Positions 41,664 through 52,885 of a stretch of 64,000 bases of DNA are shown in pieces. The position numbers and the translations under genes are program-made. Origin of the DNA: Streptomyces sp. XD-27 (GTDB taxonomy: Bacteria > Actinomycetota > Actinomycetes > Streptomycetales > Streptomycetaceae); NCBI RefSeq assembly GCF_030553055.1, contig NZ_CP130713.1, forward strand, positions 2,480,001 through 2,544,000. Direction: 5' to 3'. Every line of letters starts with the position of its first letter. Position 1 is the stretch's first letter. The notes under the pieces are model-generated. The model saw nothing but the letters and a program-made list of their open reading frames with translations, did no database searches and was not told the DNA's origin.

Positions 41664-42034
41664 GCGGGGAGCCCGACATGAGGCGGGGCGCGGACGCGCT
41701 GCGGATGACGGTGTTCCTGGGCGAGAGCGACACCTGGCACCACAAGCCGCTGTACACCGAGATCGTGCACCGCGCGCACCGCGCCGGGCTCGCGGGCGCC
41801 AGCGTCTTCCACGGCGTCGAGGGCTTCGGGGCGTCGTCGCGGGTCCACACCGCCCGGCTGCTGTCGCTGAGCGAGGACCTGCCGGTCGCGGTGGTGATCG
41901 TGGACAGCGAGGAGCGGGTACGGGCGTTCCTGCCCGAGCTGGACGAGGTCCTCGGCGACGGGCTGGTGGTGCTCGACCCGGTCGAGGTCCTCCGTCATCC
42001 ACATCGCGATCGCGAAGCGCGAGGCGATCGGTGA
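41660..42034 (+). CDS. DUF190 family protein in crcB operon
   Basis: A 124-residue small cytosolic protein with a ferredoxin-like, PII-like fold. [37 protein letters not shown] and [28 protein letters not shown] are the DUF190 pattern. GTG 41660 overlaps the stop of crcB1 and its own stop overlaps the GTG of crcB2 (GTGA both times). The family is regularly found between two crcB genes and may modulate or accompany the channel. Its biochemistry is unknown. Confidence 0.9.
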   Translation: MSGEPDMRRGADALRMTVFLGESDTWHHKPLYTEIVHRAHRAGLAGASVFHGVEGFGASSRVHTARLLSLSEDLPVAVVIVDSEERVRAFLPELDEVLGDGLVVLDPVEVLRHPHRDREARGDR

Positions 42035-42405
42035 ACTGGCTGCTCGTCGTGGTCGGCGGCATGGTCGGCGCGCCGCTGCGCTATCTCACCGACCGCGCGG
42101 TGCAGCGCCGCCACGACTCCGTCTTCCCTTGGGGAACCTTCACCGTCAATGTGGTGGGCTGCCTGGTCCTGGGGGTGCTCACGGGTGCGGCGAACGCCGG
42201 CGCGGCCCCCGACCGGCTTCAGGCGCTGCTCGGTACGGGCCTGTGCGGCGCGCTGACCACGTACTCCACGTTCTCGTACGAGACGCTGCGGCTGGCCGAG
42301 AGCAACGCCCGCCTCTTCGCCGTCGCGAACGCGGTAGGGAGCGTGGCGGCCGGGCTCGGAGCCGCCTTCGCGGGGGTCGCCCTGGGTGAGGCGCTCTGGG
42401 GCTGA
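42031..42405 (+). CDS. crcB: Fluoride ion exporter CrcB/Fluc, subunit 2
   Basis: A second Fluc subunit of 124 residues. [38 protein letters not shown] and [19 protein letters not shown] correspond to the same positions as in subunit 1. GTG 42031 overlaps the DUF190 stop. The C-terminal helix is complete and ends seven bases before the convergent LysR gene stop. Confidence 0.93.
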   Translation: MNWLLVVVGGMVGAPLRYLTDRAVQRRHDSVFPWGTFTVNVVGCLVLGVLTGAANAGAAPDRLQALLGTGLCGALTTYSTFSYETLRLAESNARLFAVANAVGSVAAGLGAAFAGVALGEALWG

Positions 42406-42411
42406 CGCCCC

Positions 42412-43305
42412 TCAGCCGTCCGCCGGGCTCAGGTGCTCCAGCAGCACCCGCCGCAGCTCCCGCGCGGCCCGCGTCGGTGCCACGTCCTTGCGGTGCGCCA
42501 CCGCGATCGTCCGCCGCATCCCCTCCCCCGCCGCGAACGGGGTGACCCGCAGCCCGGAGCGCGCCGCCACCATTCCGGGGACGACGGCGAGCCCGAGCCC
42601 GGCCCGTACGAAGCCCAGGACCGCGTCCATCTCGCCGCCCTGCACGGTGAAGGCGGGTTCGAAGCCCGCCGCGTGGCAGGCGGCGGTGGTGAACTCCCGC
42701 AGGTCGTAGCCGCGCCGGAACATCACCATCGGCCGGTCCCGCAGATCCGCGACCCGCATCCGGCGCCGCACCGGCGCGGGCGCCGACGGCGCGGAGACGA
42801 CCACCAGGTCCTCGCCCAGCAGTTCGGTGGTGGCCAGCGCCGGGGCGTCGCCGGTCAGCGGGGTGATGATCAGGGCGAGGTCGAGCCCGCCCGCGGCCAG
42901 CGTGCGCACCAGGTCCTTCGAGCCGCCCTCGTCGATGAACAGCTCGATGCCCGGATAGCGCGTGTGGAAGGCGCGCAGCACGTCGGGGACGAGGCTGGCG
43001 CACAGGCTGGGCGGCGCCCCGAGCCGCACCCGGCCGCGCCGCAGCTGCGCGACCTCCTGCACCTCGCGGTGCGCGGTCTCGGTGTCGGCGAGGATCTGCC
43101 GGGCGAGCGGCAGCAGCGCCTCCCCCGCGTCGGTGAGCGTGATGTTGCCGCGGGCGCGGTGGAACAGGTCGGCGCCCAGCTCCCGTTCGAGGGCCCGGAT
43201 CTGCTGGGAGAGGGAGGGCTGGGCGACGTGCAGCAGGTCGGCGGCGCGGGTGAAGTGCCGGGTGTCCGCGACGGCCGCGAAATAGCGGAGCTGCTGGAGT
43301 TGCAC
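42412..43305 (-). CDS. LysR-family transcriptional regulator
   Basis: 297 residues. The N-terminal winged HTH has QLQQLRYFAAVADTRHFTRAADLLHVAQPSLSQQIRALERELG. The C-terminal part is a periplasmic-binding-like effector domain (GRVRLGAPPSLCASLVPDVLRAF, GLDLALIITPL, VRAGLGLAVVPGM). GTG 43305 is chosen because it begins VQLQQLRYF, the usual start, although the frame is open to 43347. It is divergent from sdhC with about 80 bp between, the classic arrangement for a LysR protein controlling its neighbour. The effector is unknown. Confidence 0.9.
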   Translation of the reverse strand: MQLQQLRYFAAVADTRHFTRAADLLHVAQPSLSQQIRALERELGADLFHRARGNITLTDAGEALLPLARQILADTETAHREVQEVAQLRRGRVRLGAPPSLCASLVPDVLRAFHTRYPGIELFIDEGGSKDLVRTLAAGGLDLALIITPLTGDAPALATTELLGEDLVVVSAPSAPAPVRRRMRVADLRDRPMVMFRRGYDLREFTTAACHAAGFEPAFTVQGGEMDAVLGFVRAGLGLAVVPGMVAARSGLRVTPFAAGEGMRRTIAVAHRKDVAPTRAARELRRVLLEHLSPADG

Positions 43306-43388
43306 CCACCCATGATAGGAGCCGCCTATGGAAACGAGCTGTTTCATGTCTTGGACGGATCGGCCCCGCCGTCCCTAGCGTCGTGCTC

Positions 43389-44122
43389 ATGGCATTGGCG
43401 ACACGGCCGGACCGGCGGCCTTCCCCTCGAAGGCCGTCTCCTCAACGGCCGTCCCTCATCGGTTACGTCTGGCGGTCGACCGTCGGCAAGAAGGCGGTCA
43501 TGGCCGTCACCGGCCTGATCATGCTCGCCTACCTGGTCGCCCATCTGCTGGGCAACCTCAAGGTCTTCTTCGGTCCCGACGAGTTCAACGCCTACGGGCG
43601 GTGGCTGCGCACCATCGGCGAGCCGTTCCTGCACCACGAGTGGTTCCTGTGGCTGGCGCGCGTGGTGCTGGTCACCGCGGTGGTGCTGCACGGCACCGCC
43701 GCGTACCAGCTCAGCCGCCGCGACCTGGCCGCCCGCCCGCAGGGTTACGTCCGGCGGCGGCAGCGGGCGAGCTACGCCACCCGCACGATGCGCTGGGGCG
43801 GGGTGATCCTCGGCCTGTTCATCGTCTGGCACATCCTGGACCTGACGACGCTGACGGTGAACGAGCACGCCGAGCCCGAGCATCCGTACGAGAACCTCGT
43901 GGCGACCTTCTCCACCTGGTACGGCAACACGATCTACATCACCGCCATGGTCGCCCTCGGGTTCCACGTCCGGCACGGGTTCTGGAGCGCCGCCCAGACC
44001 CTGGGGGCCGGCAGCCCGCGCCGCGACCGCGCGCTCAAGATGGCCGCGAACGGCCTGGCCGCCGTGCTGACCTGCGGCTTCATCTCCATACCCGTCGGCG
44101 TGATGACCGGAGTCGTGAACTG

Positions 44123-44123
<1 letters not shown>
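43389..44123 (+). CDS. sdhC: Succinate dehydrogenase cytochrome b subunit (b558 type)
   Basis: Membrane anchor of complex II, about 244 residues, with five hydrophobic helices and several His candidate haem ligands ([40 protein letters not shown]). It is a single-subunit anchor of the Bacillus/Bacteroidetes type. ATG 43389 is used; GTG 43383 two codons earlier is possible. Its stop overlaps the sdhA start (TGATG). It probably makes a second, non-SdhCDAB-type complex in this organism. Confidence 0.92.
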
Positions 44124-46074
<1,951 letters not shown>

Positions 46075-46078
<4 letters not shown>

Positions 46079-46824
46079 GGCTCACCCTGCGGATCTGGCG
46101 CCAGCGCGGACCTGAGGAGCCCGGCGCCATGACCCTGTACACCGTCGACGGCATCTCCCCGGACATGTCCTTCCTGGAGATGCTGGACACGCTCAACGAA
46201 GAGCTCATCCTGCGCGGCGAGGAGCCGGTGGCCTTCGACCACGACTGCCGCGAGGGCATCTGCGGCGCCTGCGGCATGGTCATCAACGGGCAGGCGCACG
46301 GCCCCGAGCGGACCACGACCTGCCAGCTCCACATGCGGCACTTCGAGGACGGCGACACCATCGACGTCGAGCCGTGGCGCGCGGCGGCGTTCCCGGTGGT
46401 GAAGGACCTGGTGGTGGACCGGTCGGCGTTCGACCGGATCATCGGGTCGGGCGGCTACATCTCGGTGCCGACCGGCAGCGCGCCGGAGGCGCACGCCACG
46501 CCGGTGCCCAAGCCGGTCGCCGACACCGCCTTCGAGCACGCCGAGTGCATCGGCTGCGGGGCCTGTGTCGCGGCCTGCCCCAACGGCTCGGCGATGCTGT
46601 TCACCTCGGCCAAGGTGGTCCATCTGAACGTGCTGCCGCAGGGCGCGCCCGAGCGGGAGTCGCGGGTGCTGGACATGGTCGGCACGATGGACGCCGAGGG
46701 CTTCGGCGGCTGTACGAACACGGGTGAGTGCGCGGTCGCCTGCCCCAAGGGCATCCCGCTCCAGTCCATCTCCGCGATGAACCGGGAGTACATGCGGGCG
46801 ACGCTGCGCGGCGGTAAGCCGTAG
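46075..46824 (+). CDS. sdhB: Succinate dehydrogenase iron-sulfur subunit
   Basis: 249 residues with three Fe-S clusters. [2Fe-2S] is [19 protein letters not shown] and TTTCQLH. The [4Fe-4S]/[3Fe-4S] ligands are [15 protein letters not shown] and [18 protein letters not shown] 46075 overlaps the sdhA stop (ATGA). It completes the sdhCAB operon, which ends at a hairpin shared with the convergent FUSC gene. Confidence 0.96.
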
Positions 46825-46842
46825 GTCCACCGGGGGGGCGGG

Positions 46843-46868
46843 GGAGACCGGTCCGGGGGCCGGTCTCC
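46843..46868. terminator. Bidirectional hairpin between sdhB and FUSC gene
   Basis: A 9-bp perfect stem GGAGACCGG/CCGGTCTCC with an 8-nt loop, about 20 nt after the sdhB stop. Further GACCGGTCT-type repeats, including the 10-bp palindrome at 46902-46911, follow and also serve the convergent gene ending at 46935. Confidence 0.6.
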
Positions 46869-46934
46869 GGGGGCCCGTCTGCGGGAGCCGGTCTGTGGGG
46901 GAGACCGGTCTGCGGGGGAGGCGGCGCAGCCCGG

Positions 46935-49001
46935 TCAGAGGGCGGCCGCCGCCTCCCCCAGCGCCTCCGCCAGGAGCTCCGCCCCGCGGACCGCGACCCC
47001 GGGCCGCTCCCCGGCCCGCTCCTGCCACCGTTCCAGCGCCTCGTCCACCGGCCCCCAGTCCAGCGGCCGGGCCTCGCGTACCGCGTCCGCCGCCGGCGGC
47101 AGCGCCGTCCGCAACGCCGCCGCGAAGGCCGCGGCCTCCGGCGACGGCGGGGCGGCCCGGTCCGGCAGATGCGCCTCCAGCAGCATGGTGACGCGCCCCA
47201 CCGCGCCGACCGCCGTGCCCGCCGCGTCCGCCGCCTCGCGGGTCAACTCCGGCACCGTCACCGGCTCCTGCTGGGCGCGGGCCAACGTCTCCTCCCAGGC
47301 GACGCGGGCCGCGCGGGCGTCCAGCAGCGCCTCGCGCACCTGGCGGGGGCGCCGCTCGGCGGGCCGGGCGTGGGCTTCGAGTACGGCGACCGCGTAGCGG
47401 CCGTTCGCCGCCAGCCAGTCGGCCAGCCGGTCCCGCAGTACGGGGGTCTCCCAGGCGGGGAAGAGGGCGTACGCGGCCAGGGCGAGCAGCCCGCCCAGCA
47501 GGGTCAGCGCCAGCCGCGCGGCCACGGTCTGCGACCAGCCCTCGCCCGCGATGCCGAGCAGGAAGATGACGTACCCGCTGATGCAGGCGGAGGCGACCGC
47601 GTAACCGGTGCGCAGCAGCAGATACAGCAGTCCGACGCAGAGCACGGCCAACGCCGCGCTGACCTGCTCCCCCGGGTGCGTGAGCGCCATGGCCGCGCCG
47701 GCGAGCGCCACCCCGCCGATGGTGCCGACGAACCGGGCGACCCCGCGCGCGTACGTCTGCCCGAAGTCCGGCCGCATCACCATGACGGAGGTCAGGGGCG
47801 CCCAGTAGCCGTGGCCCCAGGGCAGCGCGGCGCCCGCCAGGTAGCCGCAGACGGCGACGGCCGTCACCCGCACGGCGTGCCGCAGGACGGGAGAGGACCA
47901 GCGGGCCTCGCGACGCAGGGCGCGCAGGACGTCGGGGACGAGGCCGGGCACGCCGGGGCGCGGCAGGTGCCGGTAGTCCTTGCGGCCCTCGGCGGTGACC
48001 GCCTCCACCGGGCTCTCGGTGGCCTCGACCACGTCGCCGACCAGCGCCATCAGGCGCAGCGCGGCGCGGCGGGCCGCGCCGTCGAGCATCGGTCCGGCGG
48101 CGGGCACCTCCAGGACGGCCATGGCCTCAGGGGGCAGCCGGACCGGCTCACCCTTGCGGACGGCGTGCGCGACGGCGTCCAGGACGGAGCCGGTGGCGGC
48201 CAGCAGGTCGCGGACGCGCTCGCGCTGCGGCCCGGTCTCCGGGGCGCCGACGACGGGGTCGGCCAGCGAGGCCAGCACCGGCCGGATGCGCTCGGCCAGC
48301 CCTCGGAAGCCGCGCAGCTGGCCGGGTCGGCGGCGGGCCTGACGGGCGGTCAGGGCGGCGGCGCTGCGGGCGTCCATCAGCGGCAGCGGGTCGAACGGCG
48401 CGACCGGGTCGTGGCGCAGTCGGCGGGCGTAGTCGGCGACCCCGGCGAGGGCGTCGGCGAGCGCGTCCCGCTGCACGCCCCAGGGCCGTACCGGGAACAG
48501 CACGATGAGCGCCGCCTGGACGACGCCGCCGAAGGCGATCAGCGCGGTGTGCTCCAGGGCGCCGGTCACCGAGGTCGGCAGGGTGACGGTGATCAGCATG
48601 ACCGCGACCATCTGGGTGGCGACCAGGCCGGAGACCGGGCCGACGGCCCAGGCCATGCCGGTCAGCAGCGTCCACACCGCCAGCAGCACGGCGAACAGGA
48701 CGGTGTTCACGGCGGCGAGGTAGCCGAGGAAGGTGCTCACCGCGAGCGCGGCGGCGGCCGCGAGCGCCAGCGCGGGCCGGGGCCGCCAGCTGCGCTGGAA
48801 GGTGGCCAGGCCCGAGGAGAACGCGCCGAAGGCGGAGGAGACGGCGAGCGCGGGCGAACCGAGCCAGAGCGTGAGCCCGATGACGATCGCGACGCCGCAC
48901 GCGCCCCGCAGGGCCACGAGCGGTTCGAGCCGGGTGCGGTCGATGCGCTCGATGGTCAGCCCGGCCCGCGCGGCCCCCTTCAACGCCCGTGACCAGCTCA
49001 T
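46935..49001 (-). CDS. FUSC-family membrane transporter (aromatic acid exporter-like)
   Basis: A 688-residue inner-membrane protein with two repeated helical bundles: ALRGACGVAIVIGLTLWLGSP to LVATQMVAVMLITVTLP, then AVRVTAVAVCGYLAGAALPWGHGYWAPLTSVMVMRPDFGQT with ARFVGTIGGVALAGAAMALT. The second is the FUSC/AaeB signature. A cytosolic helical region lies between and after. ATG 49001 has no SD, but TAGGCT sits 8 nt upstream on the minus strand, so a leaderless mRNA is likely. Homologues export aromatic acids or are of unknown function. The ligand here is unknown. Confidence 0.88.
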   Translation of the reverse strand: MSWSRALKGAARAGLTIERIDRTRLEPLVALRGACGVAIVIGLTLWLGSPALAVSSAFGAFSSGLATFQRSWRPRPALALAAAAALAVSTFLGYLAAVNTVLFAVLLAVWTLLTGMAWAVGPVSGLVATQMVAVMLITVTLPTSVTGALEHTALIAFGGVVQAALIVLFPVRPWGVQRDALADALAGVADYARRLRHDPVAPFDPLPLMDARSAAALTARQARRRPGQLRGFRGLAERIRPVLASLADPVVGAPETGPQRERVRDLLAATGSVLDAVAHAVRKGEPVRLPPEAMAVLEVPAAGPMLDGAARRAALRLMALVGDVVEATESPVEAVTAEGRKDYRHLPRPGVPGLVPDVLRALRREARWSSPVLRHAVRVTAVAVCGYLAGAALPWGHGYWAPLTSVMVMRPDFGQTYARGVARFVGTIGGVALAGAAMALTHPGEQVSAALAVLCVGLLYLLLRTGYAVASACISGYVIFLLGIAGEGWSQTVAARLALTLLGGLLALAAYALFPAWETPVLRDRLADWLAANGRYAVAVLEAHARPAERRPRQVREALLDARAARVAWEETLARAQQEPVTVPELTREAADAAGTAVGAVGRVTMLLEAHLPDRAAPPSPEAAAFAAALRTALPPAADAVREARPLDWGPVDEALERWQERAGERPGVAVRGAELLAEALGEAAAAL

Positions 49002-49117
49002 ACGGAGGAGCCTACGGGGTCGGCGCGGGGAAAGCCGGGGCGGCGGCCGCCGCAGGCGCGCCCCGTATCGTCGGCACCCCGTACCGTCCGCTCCCCGTAC
49101 GTCAGCTGTCCGTACCG

Positions 49118-52006
49118 TCAGCTGCTGTCCGTGGGGCAGGCGTACTTCCCGCCCGGCCCCCACGTCGTGATCCGGCCGGTGTTCTGCGCGAACGCCCCGC
49201 AGTAGAGCACCGGCTCCGAGCCGCGCCCGGTGTGGTGCACGATGACCAGCGGCTTGTCGCGGGAGACGGTGCGCCCGCCCTGCCCGAAGTCGAGGTAGCC
49301 GCTGGCGCCTTCCTTGCGGATGCCGTTGTAGAGGCTGGACTGGACGTTCGAGCGGCTCACGTCCCGGCCGTCGGTGCCCGCGTACGCCTTGTCGGCGGCG
49401 GCCGCGATCAGCTGCATCGCGTCGAAGGCCAGGGCCGCGTGCCCGTCGTCGCGCCACAGGTCGTTCCTGCCGAACGCGCGGGCGTAGGCGTCGGTGAACT
49501 CCTTGGCGGTGTCGCTGCTGCGCGGGTGCCCGACGGGCAGCACGTGGGCCGAGTGGTAGAGCCGCAGCCACGAACGCGGCCACAGGCGGTCCTGGTACTC
49601 CCCGGAGAGGGCGGCGTTGGTGAGCTCGTTGCCGCCGAGCACGGTCAGCTTCCGGCCCTCGCAGGAGGTGTTGTCCCCGAAGTCGTTGAGGAAGGCGGTG
49701 AACTCGCGGGCGCGGGCCGCCCAGAAGACGACCGTACGGGGTTGCTGTGTGACCCGCTCGCACACCGCTTCGGCGACGTCCCGGATGGTCTCCTTGCGCG
49801 AGACGCGATCGGAGTCGGGGCCGATTCCGCTGCCGCTGCCGCTGCCGTCCGGGGCGTCGGGCGAGTACCACAGCTTGTGCCATCGGTCCCGGCCGAAGGT
49901 CTCGGCGAACCCGTCGCCGAGTCCCTTGCTGTAGACGTCCGTCGGGTCCTGGACCACCACCGCCGCCTCGGCCGGCGCGCAGTCGCCCGACGCGTCCTCC
50001 ATGATCCGCGCCCGGTGCGCGAACTCGCCCTCGATCCGGGTCTCGCGGCTGTTGCTCGGCGCCATCGGGCGGTAGTAGCGGCTGACCTGCATCTGGTCGG
50101 CGGTCGCCGTGGTGCCGACCATGGGGATGCCCGCGTCGCCCAGCACCTGGACGGCCCGCTGGGTCACCGTACGGCTCTCGGCGAAGCCCGCCACCCCGAT
50201 GATCTTCGGATCCCGCTCGGCCTGCCGCACGACGTCCTCGGCGACGTCGACGGCGTCCTTGAAGCGCTCGCCCGCGTCGCGATGTTCGACGCGCAGCCAC
50301 ACCTTCTGCGGGTCGCTCAGCGCCTCGTTGTTCAGCTCGTGCTGCGCCAGCACGATGCCGCGCAGCTCCGGGATCGCGCCGTCGAACCGCTCCTCCTCCC
50401 GGTTCCCGGCCACCGACGCCCCCACGTGCACGACCGTCCGGAACGCCCCGTGGCGCCGCCGCGCCACCCTCGCGTTCTCCTCGTCGATCATCCGCATGAG
50501 CGTGCCGTACTGCTCCTTGGGCGACGGGGCCAAGGGCGGTCGGGCGGCCGAGGCCGAACCGCCGGTCGCGCCGCCCAGGCACGCGGCACTGCCGCCACCG
50601 CCTCCGAGCTCCATCGGGAGCAGCAGCCCGGCCAGGAGCCCGGCGCAGACGACGCCCTCCAGCACCAGCTCGGTGACCGGGCCGATCCGGAACGTCGGCG
50701 GCGCGACCGGCCGGAGCCGCCGCGCGTCGGACGGGGCCGAGGACGCGGGCCCGAGTGCGGACGCCGACGCGGACGCGAACGCGGACGCGGGCAGCGGGAC
50801 CAGCAGCGGCTCCGGGGTGCCGTCGGGCATCCCGGCCGCGTGGTCGAGCCGGGACGCCGCGTCGGCCGGCCCGGAGCAGCGCGCTCCGGCGGGCGCGCTG
50901 TCCGCGGGTCCCGCGGGCGTTACGGCCACGACCACGGCGGCGGCGCATCCGGTCTCCTCGACGGCCGGCCCGTACTCCGCGAGAAACCGCTCTCCAGCGC
51001 CGGCGGCCGATCCGCTCGGCACGTCAAGGAGGACGGCGTAGCGGGTGCGGCGCCGACGCCGCCAGGGGGAGAGCCGTCCGGGACGGGCCGCGGCCTTGAG
51101 ATCCACGAGCAGGGCCCGCAGCAGCAGCCGTTCGAACTCCGCGGCCGCGGCCTCCGGCCCCAGCGGGGCGACGGACTCCAACCACTGCGCGGCGTCGTCG
51201 AAGAACTCCACGGAGCGGCGCCCGTGCCCGATGTCCCGCCAGTCGGCGTACCAGCCGCGCTTCTTGGACCACAAAAGCCGCCGGGTCCGCCGGCGCCCCC
51301 ACCACCAGCGCGGCAGGAGCTGCGTCAGCGGCCGTACGACCATCTGGAGCGCGAGCGTGACCCGCGCGGACGCCTGCACCTGCCCGCCACCGTCGCCGCC
51401 CGATCCACCTGATCCGCCCGGTCCACCTGATCCGCCAGGTCCGCCGCGGCCGCCCGCCCCACCGTCGTCGCCCGGCCCGCCGAGCGCCCAAAGGGTCCGC
51501 AGCACCCGACCCCGTAGCCGGCGCTTGCCGTAGCAGTGATCACGGAGCTGCTCCCCGGTGAGCGGCGCCGCCGGGCCGCCGAGCTCCAGCTCCACGACGT
51601 CGCGCATCAGCCAGAAGTCCGGCAGCCGCAGCCGTCCGGTGCGCCGCGGTACGTCGTTCGTCAGCCCCGCCCCGACGGCTAGGGCCAGTGGCCGCCCCGC
51701 GCCCGCCGCCGCCCGTATGTCGCCGGCCCCGACCCGCGCGTACGGCACCAGCTTCGCCCCGCGCCCGCGCAGGCACCACTCGAGGCCCCGCACGACCCGC
51801 TCGGCCCGCTCGCCCCCGTCATCTCCCTCAAGACCATCCGTCTCGTCGCCATCCCTCTCGACGAGCAACACGACGGGCGGCAGCACATCCCGCCCCTTGA
51901 CCCGCGGATCCTCCGGCACCACGGCCCGCTTGAACGCCGCCACGAACTCCTGCGCCCCGTCCCCCCAAAGGAACGGCCCATCCACCGCCCGCCCTCTCTC
52001 CGGCAT
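49118..52006 (-). CDS. Fusion of a cytosolic domain, one transmembrane helix and a type 1 periplasmic-binding domain
   Basis: About 962 residues. The N-terminal half is cytosolic (VDGPFLWGDGAQEFVAAFKRAV, PPVVLLVERDGD, and a Gly/Asp-rich linker GGPGGSGGPGGSGG) without a clear P-loop. A hydrophobic helix ELVLEGVVCAGLLAGLLLP lies near residue 455. The remainder is an extracellular Leu/Ile/Val-binding-type domain: HVGASVAGNREEERFDGAIPELRGIVLAQHELN, KIIGVAGFAESRTVTQRAVQVLGDAGIPMVGTTATADQM, VVFWAARAREFTAFLNDFGD and DGHAALAFDAMQLIAAAADKA. No transporter genes adjoin it. It looks like a transmembrane ligand sensor rather than an ABC component. ATG 52006 (or GTG 52009) follows a G-rich SD. Confidence 0.75.
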   Translation of the reverse strand: MPERGRAVDGPFLWGDGAQEFVAAFKRAVVPEDPRVKGRDVLPPVVLLVERDGDETDGLEGDDGGERAERVVRGLEWCLRGRGAKLVPYARVGAGDIRAAAGAGRPLALAVGAGLTNDVPRRTGRLRLPDFWLMRDVVELELGGPAAPLTGEQLRDHCYGKRRLRGRVLRTLWALGGPGDDGGAGGRGGPGGSGGPGGSGGSGGDGGGQVQASARVTLALQMVVRPLTQLLPRWWWGRRRTRRLLWSKKRGWYADWRDIGHGRRSVEFFDDAAQWLESVAPLGPEAAAAEFERLLLRALLVDLKAAARPGRLSPWRRRRRTRYAVLLDVPSGSAAGAGERFLAEYGPAVEETGCAAAVVVAVTPAGPADSAPAGARCSGPADAASRLDHAAGMPDGTPEPLLVPLPASAFASASASALGPASSAPSDARRLRPVAPPTFRIGPVTELVLEGVVCAGLLAGLLLPMELGGGGGSAACLGGATGGSASAARPPLAPSPKEQYGTLMRMIDEENARVARRRHGAFRTVVHVGASVAGNREEERFDGAIPELRGIVLAQHELNNEALSDPQKVWLRVEHRDAGERFKDAVDVAEDVVRQAERDPKIIGVAGFAESRTVTQRAVQVLGDAGIPMVGTTATADQMQVSRYYRPMAPSNSRETRIEGEFAHRARIMEDASGDCAPAEAAVVVQDPTDVYSKGLGDGFAETFGRDRWHKLWYSPDAPDGSGSGSGIGPDSDRVSRKETIRDVAEAVCERVTQQPRTVVFWAARAREFTAFLNDFGDNTSCEGRKLTVLGGNELTNAALSGEYQDRLWPRSWLRLYHSAHVLPVGHPRSSDTAKEFTDAYARAFGRNDLWRDDGHAALAFDAMQLIAAAADKAYAGTDGRDVSRSNVQSSLYNGIRKEGASGYLDFGQGGRTVSRDKPLVIVHHTGRGSEPVLYCGAFAQNTGRITTWGPGGKYACPTDSS

Positions 52007-52137
52007 CACCAGTTCCCCCCCCAACTCGCCCGCACCTCGGTCCACTTGGGATCCCCGACGCGCCAGTCACACAAACCCCCCACCGAGCCCTGAGAACATC
52101 GCCGTCGCGTGACGGGGCATGCGCCTATGCTGCGGGG

Positions 52138-52788
52138 GTGATCAAGCCGATCGAACTCGTGATATTCGACTGCGACGGAGTGCTGGTCGACAGTGAACGC
52201 ATCGCTGTGCGCGTCCAGGTCGCCTTGGGCGCGGAACTGGGCTGGCCGCTGACCGAGGGCCAGGTCATCGACCGGTTCATCGGACGCTCCAGCGCGTCCA
52301 TCGGCGAGCAAGTCGCCGCCCAGCTGGGCCCTGAGGCGGCCGCGATCTGGTCGGAGCGGTTCGAACAGCTCCACCGCGAGGCCGTGGACGCCGAGTTGTC
52401 CCCCGTCGACGGCCTGCCCGAGGCACTCGACGCGATCACCCTGCCGACCTGCGTCGCCTCCAGCGGCTCCCATGAGAAGATGCGCCACACCCTGGGCCGC
52501 ACCGGCCTGTACGAACGCTTCGCAGGCCGCATCTACAGCGCCACCGAGGTCGCCCGCGGCAAGCCCGCCCCGGACCTGTTCCTGCACGCCGCGAAGCGCA
52601 TGGGTGTCGATCCCGCGGCCTGTGTGGTGGTCGAGGACAGCCGACCCGGCATCCAGGCCGCCCGCGCCGCAGGCATGCGGGCCTTCGGCTACGCCGGCGG
52701 ACTGACCCCCGCGGAGCGGCTCGAAGGCACCGACACCGTCGTCTTCCACGACATGCGCAAACTGCCGACCCTCCTCACCGAACAGTGA
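52138..52788 (+). CDS. HAD-IA family phosphatase / phosphomutase-like
   Basis: A 216-residue haloacid-dehalogenase hydrolase. Motif I is FDCDGVLVDSE, motif II CVASSGSHEKM, motif III GKPAPDLFLHAAKRMG (Lys) and motif IV VVEDSRPGIQAARAAG. The cap between I and II is of the beta-phosphoglucomutase / YieH type. GTG 52138 lies 6 nt after TATGCT (52126-52131) with no SD, so it may be translated leaderless. The substrate is probably a sugar phosphate (inference). It is convergent with the VOC gene and separated by a strong hairpin. Confidence 0.92.
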   Translation: MIKPIELVIFDCDGVLVDSERIAVRVQVALGAELGWPLTEGQVIDRFIGRSSASIGEQVAAQLGPEAAAIWSERFEQLHREAVDAELSPVDGLPEALDAITLPTCVASSGSHEKMRHTLGRTGLYERFAGRIYSATEVARGKPAPDLFLHAAKRMGVDPAACVVVEDSRPGIQAARAAGMRAFGYAGGLTPAERLEGTDTVVFHDMRKLPTLLTEQ

Positions 52789-52805
52789 CCGCTGCCCTCC
52801 CGTCC

Positions 52806-52840
52806 ACGTCGTGGCCCGGGGTTGCCCCAGGCCACGACGT
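52806..52840. terminator. Bidirectional terminator between HAD and VOC genes
   Basis: The outer stem is 11 bp (ACGTCGTGGCC/GGCCACGACGT), then one mismatch, then GGGG/CCCC closing a TTG loop. It starts 18 nt after the HAD stop and ends 45 nt before the VOC stop. It is a strong factor-independent-type structure without a U-tract. Confidence 0.75.
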
Positions 52841-52885
52841 CGGAGAGCGACTCGGCGAGGAGGCCTCGCCGGGCAGGTCGGCCCG

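Noticed and set aside
46935..50948. A 1337-residue minus-strand frame extending upstream of the FUSC gene
   Set aside because: Only the part from ATG 49001 shows transporter features. The upstream part is antiphase sequence of the binding-domain protein on the same strand.
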